Assembly: GCA_964406795.1 (NCBI GenBank)
Contig: CAYOTA010000004.1
Location: 53,851 to 117,850, forward strand
Direction: 5' to 3'
Length of the DNA: 64,000 nt
Origin: JAGORM01 sp964406795
Lineage (GTDB): Bacteria > Patescibacteriota > Microgenomatia > Levybacterales > GWA1-39-11
Shown here one piece after another: positions 40,912 through 49,548 of the stretch. Position 1 is the stretch's first letter; each line of letters opens with the position of its first letter. The notes under the pieces are model-generated. The model saw only the letters and a program-made list of their open reading frames with translations. It was not told the origin of the DNA and did no database searches. The position numbers and the translations under genes were made by a program.

Positions 40912-41841
40912 TTAGCTCGCGCTGAAGTTCAGCCGCAGGATGGCCCCGGAGTTGACGGCCTTGATGTCGCGACTCCAGTCAAACCCGAACACCTCGCCAC
41001 GACCGTCGGTGGTCGTGTACGCCCGCGGCCCGAGCCAGCGTCCCATCTGCCGAAACGTCTTGAGCGCGCTCGAATCCGTCCGCGTCGGCTGACTGGATGC
41101 CCGAAACACCAGCACCGCCGAATCGAGAAGGAAGGCGTAGCTGGCCGTCTGCCCTTCGTCCGCCGTGTCGTAGATCATCTCCGACTCCATGATCTCCGGG
41201 GATCCGACGAACAGGCTGCGAGCCATCTCAATGCTGACGTTCGGAACCGCCTTGCTTCCCGCGGCGACAAAGCGCGAACGCACGAACGCGCAGTTCTTGA
41301 ACAGCCGCCACGCGGTCGGTCCAAACAAGATGCGGTTGACCATCCCGGACCCACCCGGAGCCGCCTTGCGCACGTTGTTGATCAGCGTGTCGATCTGGTC
41401 CACGGGATCGACGGCGTTGACGTTGACGCCCGTCCCGGCACCAGCAGTCGAAAGCGCCAGATCGATGGTCGATTTCTCGTGCTCCATCGATGCCACCTCA
41501 GCCGCCAAGTCCGCTGCCTCCATCGCGGCGTTCATACCGACTTCGCCGGCCTCGGCGATCTCCTGCTGATCGAGCGGCACGTCGATCGCATGCGGCTGGC
41601 AGTTGTAGGTCCCGTCTTCGGCGCTGAAGCCGATGCGAGCGGCGGTACCTCCGGGAGTGCGGCGGGTGTCCGGAAGCTTGAACCGATTCTTGGCAGTGAA
41701 CACCTTGTAACGTCCCGTGACAGAAGCCACAGGCACAGTCGGTGCGAGGAAGTTGCCCACCGGCTGAAGGTGGCGTTGACTGGCATTCTGCGCGTATTCG
41801 AGCAGAACCGGATTGGCGGCGAGACCGGAAAGAAGACTCAT
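40912..41841 (-). CDS. Major capsid protein
   Basis: 309 residues. N-terminal arm, then LPDTRRTPGGTAARIGFSAE, CQPHAIDVPLDQQEIAEAGE, a helix with DLAAEVASMEHEKSTIDLAL and RILFGPTAWRLFKNCAFVRS; the end is beta-rich. This is the pattern of HK97-fold capsid proteins in Mu-like relatives. Gene order (protease, DUF2190, capsid) agrees. Confidence 0.85.
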   Translation of the reverse strand: MSLLSGLAANPVLLEYAQNASQRHLQPVGNFLAPTVPVASVTGRYKVFTAKNRFKLPDTRRTPGGTAARIGFSAEDGTYNCQPHAIDVPLDQQEIAEAGEVGMNAAMEAADLAAEVASMEHEKSTIDLALSTAGAGTGVNVNAVDPVDQIDTLINNVRKAAPGGSGMVNRILFGPTAWRLFKNCAFVRSRFVAAGSKAVPNVSIEMARSLFVGSPEIMESEMIYDTADEGQTASYAFLLDSAVLVFRASSQPTRTDSSALKTFRQMGRWLGPRAYTTTDGRGEVFGFDWSRDIKAVNSGAILRLNFSAS

Positions 41842-41893
41842 GGTGTTTCGGTGTTGCTGACGTTGTGGTTTCTGGTTTCGTCGTGGTCTCGGA

Positions 41894-42307
41894 TTACGTC
41901 ACGACGACGAGTTGCGACATCACGCGCACGCGCACATATCCGCCCGCCGTCGCGTCCGTCTCGGCAATTCCCGGACTGAAGTACGTGTCGGCAGCCGCTC
42001 CGGTGGCCGTCACGACCTTGCCGAACGTCCCCGACAGGTACACCCGAGTCCCTCCGGCAATGGTTCCAGCGGCAATCAGACGGACACTCTGGCCCGGTGT
42101 AAGCGGGCGCAGGTCCACCGGAGCGTTGTCGGCGGCGGTGGCAAGAGCCACGAACGGACATTCATCGGCCACGTCGGTCGGAAGAATGACTCGGGTCTGA
42201 CCGTTTTCGACGGTCGAAAGCTTCACGAGGTAACCTTCGGTCACCGCGCCGTCGGCAATCAGGCTCAGATCGCCGTCATGCGTGTTGGATTGAATGATGC
42301 TGGTCAT
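41894..42307 (-). CDS. DUF2190-type capsid accessory protein
   Basis: 137 residues. LIADGAVTEGYLVKLSTV, VALATAADNAPVDLRPLTPG and VRLIAAGTIAGGTRVYLSGT match the small DUF2190 proteins found between protease and capsid, thought to be decoration or capsid-stabilising proteins. Confidence 0.75.
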   Translation of the reverse strand: MTSIIQSNTHDGDLSLIADGAVTEGYLVKLSTVENGQTRVILPTDVADECPFVALATAADNAPVDLRPLTPGQSVRLIAAGTIAGGTRVYLSGTFGKVVTATGAAADTYFSPGIAETDATAGGYVRVRVMSQLVVVT

Positions 42308-42346
42308 ACTGATTTTGGTTGATCGGTTGCGGTTGACTTGCTTCGG

Positions 42347-43471
42347 CTACTTCTGATTCGCCATCAGTTCCCGGTTGGCGGCGATATACGCCTCGGAAGG
42401 CGTCATCCGGTTCTTCGCCATCAGTTCGTTCGCCCTGGCCGAGACCCGCGTCGCATGCTCTTCGGTGACGGTGTTCTCGTCCGCATCGGGATTTCCGGGA
42501 TTCTTGCCGGACCGATTGTGCACCGGCTTCGGCACCGTCTTGGTCTCGACACCAGCATCCTTCAGAAGCGCCAGCGTTCCATCGCGGTCGGCGATCAGCC
42601 GCGCCTTGATGGCGTCGCGATTCTTGATCGCCGGCCCCAGGTTGGCGAGGTCCTGTTCAGCCACGGCCTCCCGGAGCTTTCCGACTTCGGTTTTCAGCGC
42701 GTCACGTTCGCTCTTGAGCGCGTCACCGGCAGCAGTAGCGACGGTCAGGCGGTTCTTCACCTCGGCGACCTCGGCGGGCAGTGCCGCGAGCTTCGGCTTG
42801 GATTCGACGTACTTGTTGGCCGCCGCCTCGATTTCGGCGTCAGGCGTGGTATCAGGGATGTCGAGCATCCGGCAGAGCGCTTTCTTGTAGTCCATAGTGG
42901 TGATTTCGGTGTGTTGGTTGTCGCGATTCGTGACCGGCTTCATCCCCCTCATGTTCGGCGCGTTGGTCAGGGCGATGCGCGTAAAGCGCCGGGGTCGCTT
43001 GCGTCCACCGCCAAGATCCTCGAAATCTTCCAGCACCGGGCTGACCAATCGAAACGCCCCGCCCTCCACCGCCTGTTGACCCGGAACGGACCATCGGACC
43101 TTCGCCCACAGACCGTCGTCCCGGACCTGAACGTCATCGATCCATCCCATCGCCTCAGACGTCAACTTCGGGTCGTGGCTGAAATGATCGCGATCCACCA
43201 GCATCCCCGGCCAGTCCTCACCAGCATCCTCCTTCGACTTCAGGAACGACGCCTGAATGGCTCGCACTGTCACGGGGTCAATGACCTGGGTGCCGACCTC
43301 GGGATGCTCGAACTCGCCGAGCTTGAGCACCTGAATCCATCCGTCGTCAGGTAGCGCGAAGGCTGCGCGGTTCAGCGCCGTGCCTGTCCCATTTCGGACA
43401 GGCAAAGCAACTGGTGTTCCGTAGGCCGTCATCTCAACGGCCTTGTGCGACCGTTCGACGGCATCCGTCAA
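42347..43471 (-). CDS. Mu gpI-like capsid protease/scaffold
   Basis: 374 residues. The N-terminal half has GWIQVLKLGEFEHPEVGTQ and PGMLVDRDHFSHDPKLTSEA, the protease part of Mu gpI-like proteins with the His in DHFSHD. The C-terminal half is helical (VAEVKNRLTVATAAGDALKS) and would be the scaffold. It cleaves scaffold and capsid during maturation. Confidence 0.8.
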   Translation of the reverse strand: MTDAVERSHKAVEMTAYGTPVALPVRNGTGTALNRAAFALPDDGWIQVLKLGEFEHPEVGTQVIDPVTVRAIQASFLKSKEDAGEDWPGMLVDRDHFSHDPKLTSEAMGWIDDVQVRDDGLWAKVRWSVPGQQAVEGGAFRLVSPVLEDFEDLGGGRKRPRRFTRIALTNAPNMRGMKPVTNRDNQHTEITTMDYKKALCRMLDIPDTTPDAEIEAAANKYVESKPKLAALPAEVAEVKNRLTVATAAGDALKSERDALKTEVGKLREAVAEQDLANLGPAIKNRDAIKARLIADRDGTLALLKDAGVETKTVPKPVHNRSGKNPGNPDADENTVTEEHATRVSARANELMAKNRMTPSEAYIAANRELMANQK

Positions 43472-43489
43472 TAGTGTAATTTTGGCGAC

Positions 43490-44953
43490 CTACTCGTCCC
43501 CACCAGCGAAGCCATCCAGAAGCAGCGTCTCGATTGCAGCCGTCAGGTCATCCGATTTGTCGATTTCCTTCGGAATGCGCTCAATCACCTTGAGGATTGC
43601 CGCGCCGCGTTCGTGCGGGTCCTGAATCTCCAGCGCCGCCTCGAACTCCTGCACCACCTCTTCGCCCTCCTTGCGCAGGACCTCCATGACGGTCTGCATT
43701 CCTTCGGACGACCGATTCTTGGCCACATTGTCGATGTCCTGATCCTCCGTCTGATCCTTGACCTTGCTCCAATCCTTCGCCGGCTCTTCGCGCTTGGCCA
43801 GCGGCATGTCCACCAGCTTCTCGGCATCCGCCTCTTCGACATCCCACCCTGCCGACTTCAAGCCGGTCAGGACCTTGACCCCCTCCTCCTTTGACACCGG
43901 GCGGTTTCGTCGAATCGCCAGACGGACCAACACCGGCTCCCCCGGGAACTGGCGTTGCAACGCCGGACGTCCGTGTTGCTCGTCCAACACCTCCGCGATC
44001 TCCATCCCCTCGGCATCCGCGATTTCATCGAACGCATCCTGGTGCGCGCCGGTCGACCCCTGACCGATGCCGGTTGCATCCGTCAACATCGTCAACTTGC
44101 CGCCCGTTCCGGCCAACACCAAAGCCGTGTCCAAGTATTTGATAAGCGTTTCGAACGGAATGTTGTCCGACGCTTCGGGTCCGGTCACCAGCTTGCAGTG
44201 CGGTGGCAGAATGTACCTGCCGTTGCTGACGAAATTGTTGAGGATAGTTGTCCGCAACAGTTCGAACGTCCCTTGATCGGCTGCCGCATCAGGTCCGATC
44301 TCAACTCCCATGTTTGGAATTCCGAACGTCGCTGCGTACGTTGCCCAATCCTTGATCCCCATGTTTTTGACGATGTACCGCGTGCAAGCCAATTCTCCGA
44401 TGCTACCTTCCTGTTCACGAACGATCCAGTTATCCGATTCGATCTTGTCTCCCCTGTTGGTTTGAGTAGCGTTTGCGTTGTACCGCCACGACAGATCAGG
44501 CATTTCACGGCACAAGAACCATTGCTGTACCGGCTCAAGATGCTTCACGATCATCTTGCCATCTCGCATAGCCCAATGCTTCTCAAGATGCGCAAACGCC
44601 CGAAACGTCGCCATCCCAAGCCAGCACCACGCTTGCCGTAAGTTGTCGATACTCCCGTACTCTGACTTCAGGAAGTCCCTTTGACGGTGAGCCATCGCCT
44701 TCGCCTCCGGATCTTGACTGACCTCGGGCGTCAGTTCGACCGACCACTCGCAGGCTCGCAAGGCCGAGATGCGGCGCGTCTTCAGCGCCAGCACCACGTC
44801 ATCCCGTCGCTCGATGAAGCTGTAGAGCCACGTCAAATCCGCGTAGTAGCCCTGCATCGCCAGGTCGAGCAACGTGACCGCCCTAGCAATCGTCAGGCTT
44901 CGCAGCGGGTTCAGCGATTGCCGGTACAGGCTGGCGGTCATGCTCTCATGCAT
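43490..44953 (-). CDS. Portal protein (DUF935, Mu gp29-like)
   Basis: 487 residues from the ATG at 44951-44953 (an in-frame upstream start at 45058 would add 35 residues overlapping the hairpin at 45002-45030). SLYRQSLNPLRSLTIARAV, WLYSFIERRDDVVLALKTRR and ACEWSVELTP are characteristic of DUF935 portals. The end is acidic and helical. It forms the packaging vertex with the terminase at 45535. Confidence 0.85.
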   Translation of the reverse strand: MHESMTASLYRQSLNPLRSLTIARAVTLLDLAMQGYYADLTWLYSFIERRDDVVLALKTRRISALRACEWSVELTPEVSQDPEAKAMAHRQRDFLKSEYGSIDNLRQAWCWLGMATFRAFAHLEKHWAMRDGKMIVKHLEPVQQWFLCREMPDLSWRYNANATQTNRGDKIESDNWIVREQEGSIGELACTRYIVKNMGIKDWATYAATFGIPNMGVEIGPDAAADQGTFELLRTTILNNFVSNGRYILPPHCKLVTGPEASDNIPFETLIKYLDTALVLAGTGGKLTMLTDATGIGQGSTGAHQDAFDEIADAEGMEIAEVLDEQHGRPALQRQFPGEPVLVRLAIRRNRPVSKEEGVKVLTGLKSAGWDVEEADAEKLVDMPLAKREEPAKDWSKVKDQTEDQDIDNVAKNRSSEGMQTVMEVLRKEGEEVVQEFEAALEIQDPHERGAAILKVIERIPKEIDKSDDLTAAIETLLLDGFAGGDE

Positions 44954-45001
44954 GCCCAACTTGTCTGCCCACCGCCGCCGAAGGTCAATCCAAACGAAAC
45001 C

Positions 45002-45030
45002 GGCGCCACCCCGAGCAATGAGGTGGCGCC
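45002..45030 (-). terminator. Strong hairpin between tRNA and portal gene
   Basis: GGCGCCACC, an 11-base loop and GGTGGCGCC form a perfect 9-bp stem, followed on the minus strand by GGTTTCGTTTGG. It may end or slow transcription after the tRNA, or mark the processed 3' side. The T-run is short, so full termination is uncertain. Confidence 0.5.
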
Positions 45031-45080
45031 GTGCAATGCAGGGTGCGACTTTTTCCAATGCCTTTCGGCGAAATCTTGGG

Positions 45081-45153
45081 GGCGGGAGCCGGATTTGAAC
45101 CGGCGGCCTGAACGTTATGAGCGTTCCGATCTACCAGGCTGATCTATCCCGCC
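45081..45153 (-). tRNA. tRNA-Met (anticodon CAT)
   Basis: Full cloverleaf on the minus strand: acceptor GGCGGGA with TCCCGCC, D-stem GATC/GATC, anticodon stem GAACG/CGTTC with loop CTCATAA, and T-arm GCCGG/CCGGC around TTCAAAT. CCA is not encoded. The first pair is G-C and the anticodon stem lacks three G-C pairs, so it is an elongator Met or a CAT-type Ile tRNA, not the initiator. Confidence 0.92.
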
Positions 45154-45162
45154 ACGAGCTTC

Positions 45163-45414
45163 CTACGCCTCCAACGTAGTCCCGTCAACACGCTTCCAAC
45201 CGCGACGGTCGTATTCCCAACCCGCCAGCTTCTTGGCCATGAACGGAACGATGAACCAGCTCAAGCCTCCGGTGACCAGACCAAGCAACGCCACGAAAGC
45301 GGCGCATCTCCACAGGTCCCACTTCGCGAAGTAGAACGGGCCGAAGAAGAGCGTCCAACAGCCCGCCGATTCAAGTCGGTCGGTCTTTCCGGTTATCGGA
45401 TTTTTCCATTCCAT
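45163..45414 (-). CDS. Small membrane protein
   Basis: 83 residues from ATG 45412-45414. NPITGKTDRLESAGCWTLFF leads into hydrophobic segments (FVALLGLVTGGLSWFIVPFM), and the end is charged. It resembles small two-helix DUF2628-like proteins. It lies between terminase and tRNA; role unknown. Confidence 0.55.
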   Translation of the reverse strand: MEWKNPITGKTDRLESAGCWTLFFGPFYFAKWDLWRCAAFVALLGLVTGGLSWFIVPFMAKKLAGWEYDRRGWKRVDGTTLEA

Positions 45415-45534
45415 GATTCGGTTCCTTCGTTCGCGGGATGAATCGGACGGCCTGACGGTTTTTTGTCTGAACCGACACCGGCACGAACCCGTTTCTCCAC
45501 GCATGCTTAGGACTCGGAACGCTGGTGCTGTGTT

Positions 45535-46932
45535 TCATCCTTCGAGCGCCCTTTCCGGCGCTGTACTTCCAGACGATGCACCATCGGCGCTCCACGTCCA
45601 ACCCTTTGCCATCACCCCGAACGCCCCCGAGAGCGTGTCCACCTGATCATCGTGCGCGCCTTGAGGGAAGGCATCGCACTCCCCGATGAACGCATCATTC
45701 CATTCGCCGCGCACCAGACGGACGCTCCCATGCTCCACCTGAGGCGAGACGAACTGCGCCCGTTCGACCTTGCCCGTCCTCGGCACCGGGTTGAACCTGA
45801 GTCCTAGATGCGGGAACGTGCGGAGGTAGTGCGATACCTCGACCTTCCCTGCCTGCCCAGGGTCGGTTTCCAGCCACGTCTCTACCTTCGACCCGTCCAG
45901 CTTTGCCGTCGCTTCAATCGTCGCCTCGACCTGCGCGGGTGTTCCGCGCATCCGTCGAACGTCCATTACCCACCACTGGCCGTTCTTGCCCTTCCCAAGC
46001 TTCAGCCCCGTCGTCCAATCGGGGTCGGTGTTCTTCTTCGTCACGTCCGAGGCTGCCCGGTCCCAATACCTCACCACCCTGACGAGACCTGCCGGCGCCG
46101 CGTCGTCGATCCGCCACCAGTCGCGCTTCAGGATCATGCCAGCCGTTGCCCTGACCGACCAATCTCCAAGCTCAAGCTGTTGCCGAAGCACGTGCCCCAG
46201 TCCGCGGAGCCTCGTCAGATACGTTGGATCGGTCTTCAGCAGCGGCGCGTTGTCGGTCAGCAGCGCCGGAATGAACGTCACGCTCGTTGCCGAGTTTGGC
46301 CCGTGATTCCGTTCCGCCTCATCCTTCGTCGCGTACCACAGAAACTCATCTCGCTCGCGCACCATCCACCGGAGCACACCGGCCTTTGACCGGTCCGGAA
46401 ATCGTCCTTCGTCATCCAGCCACCAGCGGATAAAGCCCTTCACCCAGCTCTCGCTGTCGGCATTACAGGTCGCCCGCATCGTCCCCGGGATGCCAGTCGT
46501 CGAACGGTTGCGGGAGAGCATGTACAGGAATTGCTCCCGCGTGAAGTGCGTCAGCTCATCGAACGCAATAAGCGGCACCTGACTGCCCTGCAACGCCCCG
46601 AGCGCCGCGTCGTCCTCCAAGTGCCGAAAGGATACCGTGAACCCGTTCGGCCAGCGCCAGATTTTCTTCCCCGGGTAACCGGTCCCGCCCGCCCACGGAT
46701 AGAGCTTCACCGACGAATCCCAAAGCCCACCCGGGAGCGTTATCTGCGCCCCCACCCGTCGAAAGATCAGGCAATCGAAGTTCGGAACGTTCCTTCGCTT
46801 CAGCGGATCTAGAAGCAGTCCGAAAGTTTTTCCTCCACCGGCGCTTCCTCCATAGATCGCGATATCAGCGGCGGTCCGTAGAAACTCGTACTGCGGTCCG
46901 GGGTTCGGCTGGATCTTGATCGGGTTCGGCAT
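45535..46932 (-). CDS. terL: Terminase large subunit, module 1
   Basis: 465 residues from ATG 46930-46932. Walker A is in IAIYGGSAGGGKTFGLLL (about residue 27), Walker B in VPLIAFDELTHFTREQ (about 117), coupling motif in GTMRATCNADSES. The nuclease half starts RVVRYWDRAASD, with further acidic residues in AHDDQVDTLSGAF. A complete, normal TerL that packages DNA through the portal at 43490. Confidence 0.93.
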   Translation of the reverse strand: MPNPIKIQPNPGPQYEFLRTAADIAIYGGSAGGGKTFGLLLDPLKRRNVPNFDCLIFRRVGAQITLPGGLWDSSVKLYPWAGGTGYPGKKIWRWPNGFTVSFRHLEDDAALGALQGSQVPLIAFDELTHFTREQFLYMLSRNRSTTGIPGTMRATCNADSESWVKGFIRWWLDDEGRFPDRSKAGVLRWMVRERDEFLWYATKDEAERNHGPNSATSVTFIPALLTDNAPLLKTDPTYLTRLRGLGHVLRQQLELGDWSVRATAGMILKRDWWRIDDAAPAGLVRVVRYWDRAASDVTKKNTDPDWTTGLKLGKGKNGQWWVMDVRRMRGTPAQVEATIEATAKLDGSKVETWLETDPGQAGKVEVSHYLRTFPHLGLRFNPVPRTGKVERAQFVSPQVEHGSVRLVRGEWNDAFIGECDAFPQGAHDDQVDTLSGAFGVMAKGWTWSADGASSGSTAPERALEG

Positions 46933-47098
46933 TGATCGGCTCGATAATGAACTTCTGGATGTTTCGATAGGCTTCCGCATGCACCGCGCACACCGGCATC
47001 TTGTGGCGCCCAGGTAAGCTTACCAAATTCGTTGCCTCACGCCGACACGGCGATTGTCCAGAGTGATGCCACTCGCACGATGCTCCGTTTGTTATCAC
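46865..47098 (-). CDS. Small zinc-finger-like protein
   Basis: 77 residues, probably from the GTG in GTCGTGATAAC (47091-47126 repeat). SCEWHHSGQSPCRREATNLV and MPVCAVHAEAY give a C/H pattern for one metal site, as in small phage proteins. It overlaps the start of the terminase gene by 68 bases. Confidence 0.55.
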   Translation of the reverse strand: MITNGASCEWHHSGQSPCRREATNLVSLPGRHKMPVCAVHAEAYRNIQKFIIEPINAEPDQDPAEPRTAVRVSTDRR

Positions 47099-47126
47099 GA
47101 CAATGGTCGGCTATTGAGGGTTCGGC
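47091..47126 (-). repeat. 36-bp array-end element, copy 1
   Basis: On the minus strand GCCGAACCCTCAATAGCCG, then ACCATTGTCGTGATAAC. It differs at one position from 63294-63329. It joins a PNPQ-ending frame to a gene starting at the GTG of GTCGTGATAAC. Confidence 0.8.
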
Positions 47127-47492
47127 TGCTGGTACGACCAGCAGGCTCGGGCCGTGGTCGGAATGAACGTCGCAAGACGACCAACGCGCATTCCGTCCCC
47201 GTCTCCCAATTGCACCCATTCGCCACGGAATCGCCAGTACACGGTACCCGAGCCTCGGTGGCGCCGCGCTGCACAACATCCGGAATCTCCGTGGAAGACC
47301 ACGGAGCCGGGCTGGTAGAACAGCCAATCCAACAGCATGCACAGGTACCATCGCGGGCGTCAGCCACTCGCGAAGGTCCTCGGGGTTGTCCGCGACCGTA
47401 GTGCCATACTTGGCAATGCCCTTCTGCTGCCGCGCGGCAATGTCAGCGCAGACTTGGGCTTCAATGCCGGTCGGTGCTGGTGTGGTGCTCAT
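47111..47492 (-). pseudogene. Two cassette-type genes joined by a deletion or frameshift
   Basis: From ATG 47490-47492 (GGAGGAGG ribosome site) the first 45 residues, TGIEAQVCADIAARQQKGIA then GTTVADNPEDLREWL, are the N-terminus of a common small phage protein. After REWL the similarity stops. A different frame (47338-47111: FYQPGSVVFHGDSGCC, VYWRFRGEWVQLGDGDG, ending QQPNPQ) looks coding and ends in a PNT-like tag. Probably the remains of two genes. Confidence 0.5.
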
Positions 47493-47806
47493 GGCGCCTC
47501 CTCCTTCCTGACCGCGAACATACTCGGGTTTCCGTGTCCGCCGCCTTCGTGGACGATCTCCAACAGTCCACGCTCAACCATGCGTCACATGACCGTGTTG
47601 GCGGTGTGCGGCAGGATTCCGAGAGCGCGGGCGACGCTGCGGTAGTTCGCCGCGCCGTGAGACGTGAGCCAAGCGAGGATGCGGCGGGAGGTGCCTTTGC
47701 AGGACGCGAACGTGCGGGGTGCCTTCGGTTCCGGCGGCTTCGGCGCCGCGGGTGGGCAGAACTTCACGGCCATGGCGCGAACTCGGTCGGGGTTGATTGG
47801 ACTCAT
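47489..47806 (-). pseudogene. Winged-helix-type protein with an in-frame TGA
   Basis: Frame from 47806 reads FASCKGTSRRILAWLTSHGA, then VARALGILPHTANTVM, stops at TGA (47587-47585), and continues in the same frame as RMVERGLLEIVHEGGGHGNP to a stop at 47491-47489. The two parts together make one winged-helix domain (HTANTVM-x-RMVERGLLE). TGA is the normal stop elsewhere here, so a nonsense change (for example CGA to TGA) or a base error is likely. Confidence 0.6.
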
Positions 47807-47991
47807 CGAATACCCTCCATCTTCGCCATCGCCAATCGCGCTCCATGATTGTTGTGCTCGCGAAAGGTCTTCGGCTTCCCATCCTTGAACCGACCGGCAC
47901 GCTCAAGCTCCTGAATTCGCATTCGAATCAATTGCGCCTCCCTGGGTTTCCTTGGCGCTCGCGTTTTCACCACCTTTGCCTTGGCGCTCAC
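47803..47991 (-). CDS. Small basic protein
   Basis: 62 residues, Lys/Arg-rich (KAKVVKTRAPRKPREAQLIR) with a helix IRMRIQELERAGRFKD. It directly follows the small terminase with a 4-base overlap. Possibly a DNA-binding packaging helper. Confidence 0.5.
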   Translation of the reverse strand: MSAKAKVVKTRAPRKPREAQLIRMRIQELERAGRFKDGKPKTFREHNNHGARLAMAKMEGIR

Positions 47992-48470
47992 TTTTTTTCC
48001 TCCCCGGTCTTCGCCTCGGGCGTCCCATACTTCTCCGCCAGCTCGAAAAACCGATCTTGCGGAAGGAGGATCACCGCCCCCTGGGCCGCCACCGCCGGCA
48101 CAATCGGCGCCCCGTCGGCCCCCGTGTGCTCCAGCCGGTAGTTGTCCCGGAACTTCGCCGGTCGCCTGCCCTTCAGCAGGAAGATCAAGAGCGTATCGCT
48201 AGGGTCGGCCTCCCGTGTCGCCCTCTGGACCGCCACCGCCTCCAGATAGTCCGCCGCCTCTTCGCCAGCCGCATCCACCTCTGCTTTGAAATCAGGGTTT
48301 CGCAGTATCGCCATGTTGACCGTCTGCCGATTCACACCCGCCGCTTTCGCCGAGACGGTTACGATACCGGTCTTGCGAAACGCCTCCAGAAACGCCGCTC
48401 GCCACGGTTTTGCTCGATGCCTTCTTTTAGTGGCCACCTTTGGCACCTCTTCGCTCGCATTCTTCTCCAT
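47988..48470 (-). CDS. Terminase small subunit-like protein
   Basis: 160 residues. A basic start (ATKRRHRAKPWRAAFLEAF), an HTH (TGIVTVSAKAAGVNRQTVNM) and the typical FLLKGRRPAKFRDN segment of phage small terminases. It recognises the packaging site and partners the large terminase at 45535. Confidence 0.8.
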   Translation of the reverse strand: MEKNASEEVPKVATKRRHRAKPWRAAFLEAFRKTGIVTVSAKAAGVNRQTVNMAILRNPDFKAEVDAAGEEAADYLEAVAVQRATREADPSDTLLIFLLKGRRPAKFRDNYRLEHTGADGAPIVPAVAAQGAVILLPQDRFFELAEKYGTPEAKTGEEKK

Positions 48471-48473
48471 AAG

Positions 48474-49136
48474 CTACGCCTTTCGCATGTTCTTCGGCAG
48501 TTCGTCGCCCACAATCGTCTTTTTGAATCCAACGTTGGCGGCGACGTGAAACACAACAATTCCTTCCGGATTTTGGTAACCGGGTGCAGCTCGACTGCCA
48601 TTCTTCCACAACTCGTCCAACGCCAGGTCGCATGCGGCGGTCGTGAACGGTCCACGGTACAGCACCGGAACCACGCCGCAGCATCGCGGACATCGCTCCT
48701 GATACTTTTCCACCCGTAGATCGACCGATTGGATGCGCTGCGGTTCTTCGCCATGCCCGCACCATCTGGCGACGTTGAACAGGCTCCATCGCTTCTCGCC
48801 ATTCATCAGTCCATAGCCCCTTTGAATTCCGCTGCCCCACCACTCGCCGAAGTGTCGTCCCTCTCCGAGCGCCATCAGTTCATCGCCGTGCCGTTCCGCC
48901 CAAGCGGCAAATCCGAAGTTATCCTGCTCCTTGGTCAACCACCTGTTCCGACTTCCGGCCCACAACGCCAATCCGTTTGCTCTGAACAACGCGCCATCCG
49001 CAGGCTTGTCCTCCATCGATTGGATCAATACATGCGCGTTCGTGCCGTCGATCTTCTCGGTGATTATCACGTCCCGCGATAGTCGCGGCATTTTCGGGAA
49101 CTCTTTGAACTCCGGTAGTATTGCTTTCGTTTCCAT
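48474..49136 (-). CDS. RNA ligase-like protein (Rnl2 type)
   Basis: 220 residues from ATG 49134-49136. Nucleotidyl-transferase motifs: I with the attacking Lys in ITEKIDGTNAHVLI, IIIa-like FGEWWGSG, IV in EGIVVFHV and V in GFKKTIVG. Such ligases repair cut tRNA or other RNAs in phage infection. Possible use with the tRNA gene is inference. Confidence 0.75.
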   Translation of the reverse strand: METKAILPEFKEFPKMPRLSRDVIITEKIDGTNAHVLIQSMEDKPADGALFRANGLALWAGSRNRWLTKEQDNFGFAAWAERHGDELMALGEGRHFGEWWGSGIQRGYGLMNGEKRWSLFNVARWCGHGEEPQRIQSVDLRVEKYQERCPRCCGVVPVLYRGPFTTAACDLALDELWKNGSRAAPGYQNPEGIVVFHVAANVGFKKTIVGDELPKNMRKA

Positions 49137-49155
49137 TTCGTCTTCGATTGTTTGC

Positions 49156-49548
49156 TCAGCTTCCGTGTTTGGCAACCTCTGCATCGTCGTACAGGTTGAA
49201 CGCCGTCGCGCCGTCCCGCAACAACTTGGTCCGTTCGAACACGCCTTGAACCGCCGACTCGCCGAGGATGCGCTCGACCCCCATGCTCACCGCCCGATAG
49301 CCGAAGCCTTGTAGCCTCCGATATTCGTTGGGCGTGAACCACCGTTGCAGTTGCGCGACCGTCCGGCATCCGCACCCAAGACTCATTTCGTAGCGGTGCC
49401 GGCTCAGCACGTCCGGGAACTCCTCGAACATCGGACGCAGGTTTTCGTGGTCTGGCCGTTCATCGATCCACAGCAATCCCATGCCCGGGCGCCATGGGCC
49501 GCGTCCTTCGGCATCCTGCACGCGGTAAATGATGACCGGCTCGCTCAT
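49156..49548 (-). CDS. Conserved hypothetical phage protein
   Basis: 130 residues: VIIYRVQDAEGRGPWRPGM at the start, then LGCGCRTVAQLQRWFTPNEY and GYRAVSMGVERILGES. A pattern I have seen in phages; function unknown. ATGA overlap with the DUF5131 gene. Confidence 0.6.
   Translation of the reverse strand: MSEPVIIYRVQDAEGRGPWRPGMGLLWIDERPDHENLRPMFEEFPDVLSRHRYEMSLGCGCRTVAQLQRWFTPNEYRRLQGFGYRAVSMGVERILGESAVQGVFERTKLLRDGATAFNLYDDAEVAKHGS

Noticed and set aside
49165..49200. LPNTEAEQ-like codons upstream of the RNA ligase gene
   Set aside because: This frame overlaps the end of the 49156 gene and has AAACACGG instead of GAACACCG; no palindromic partner.
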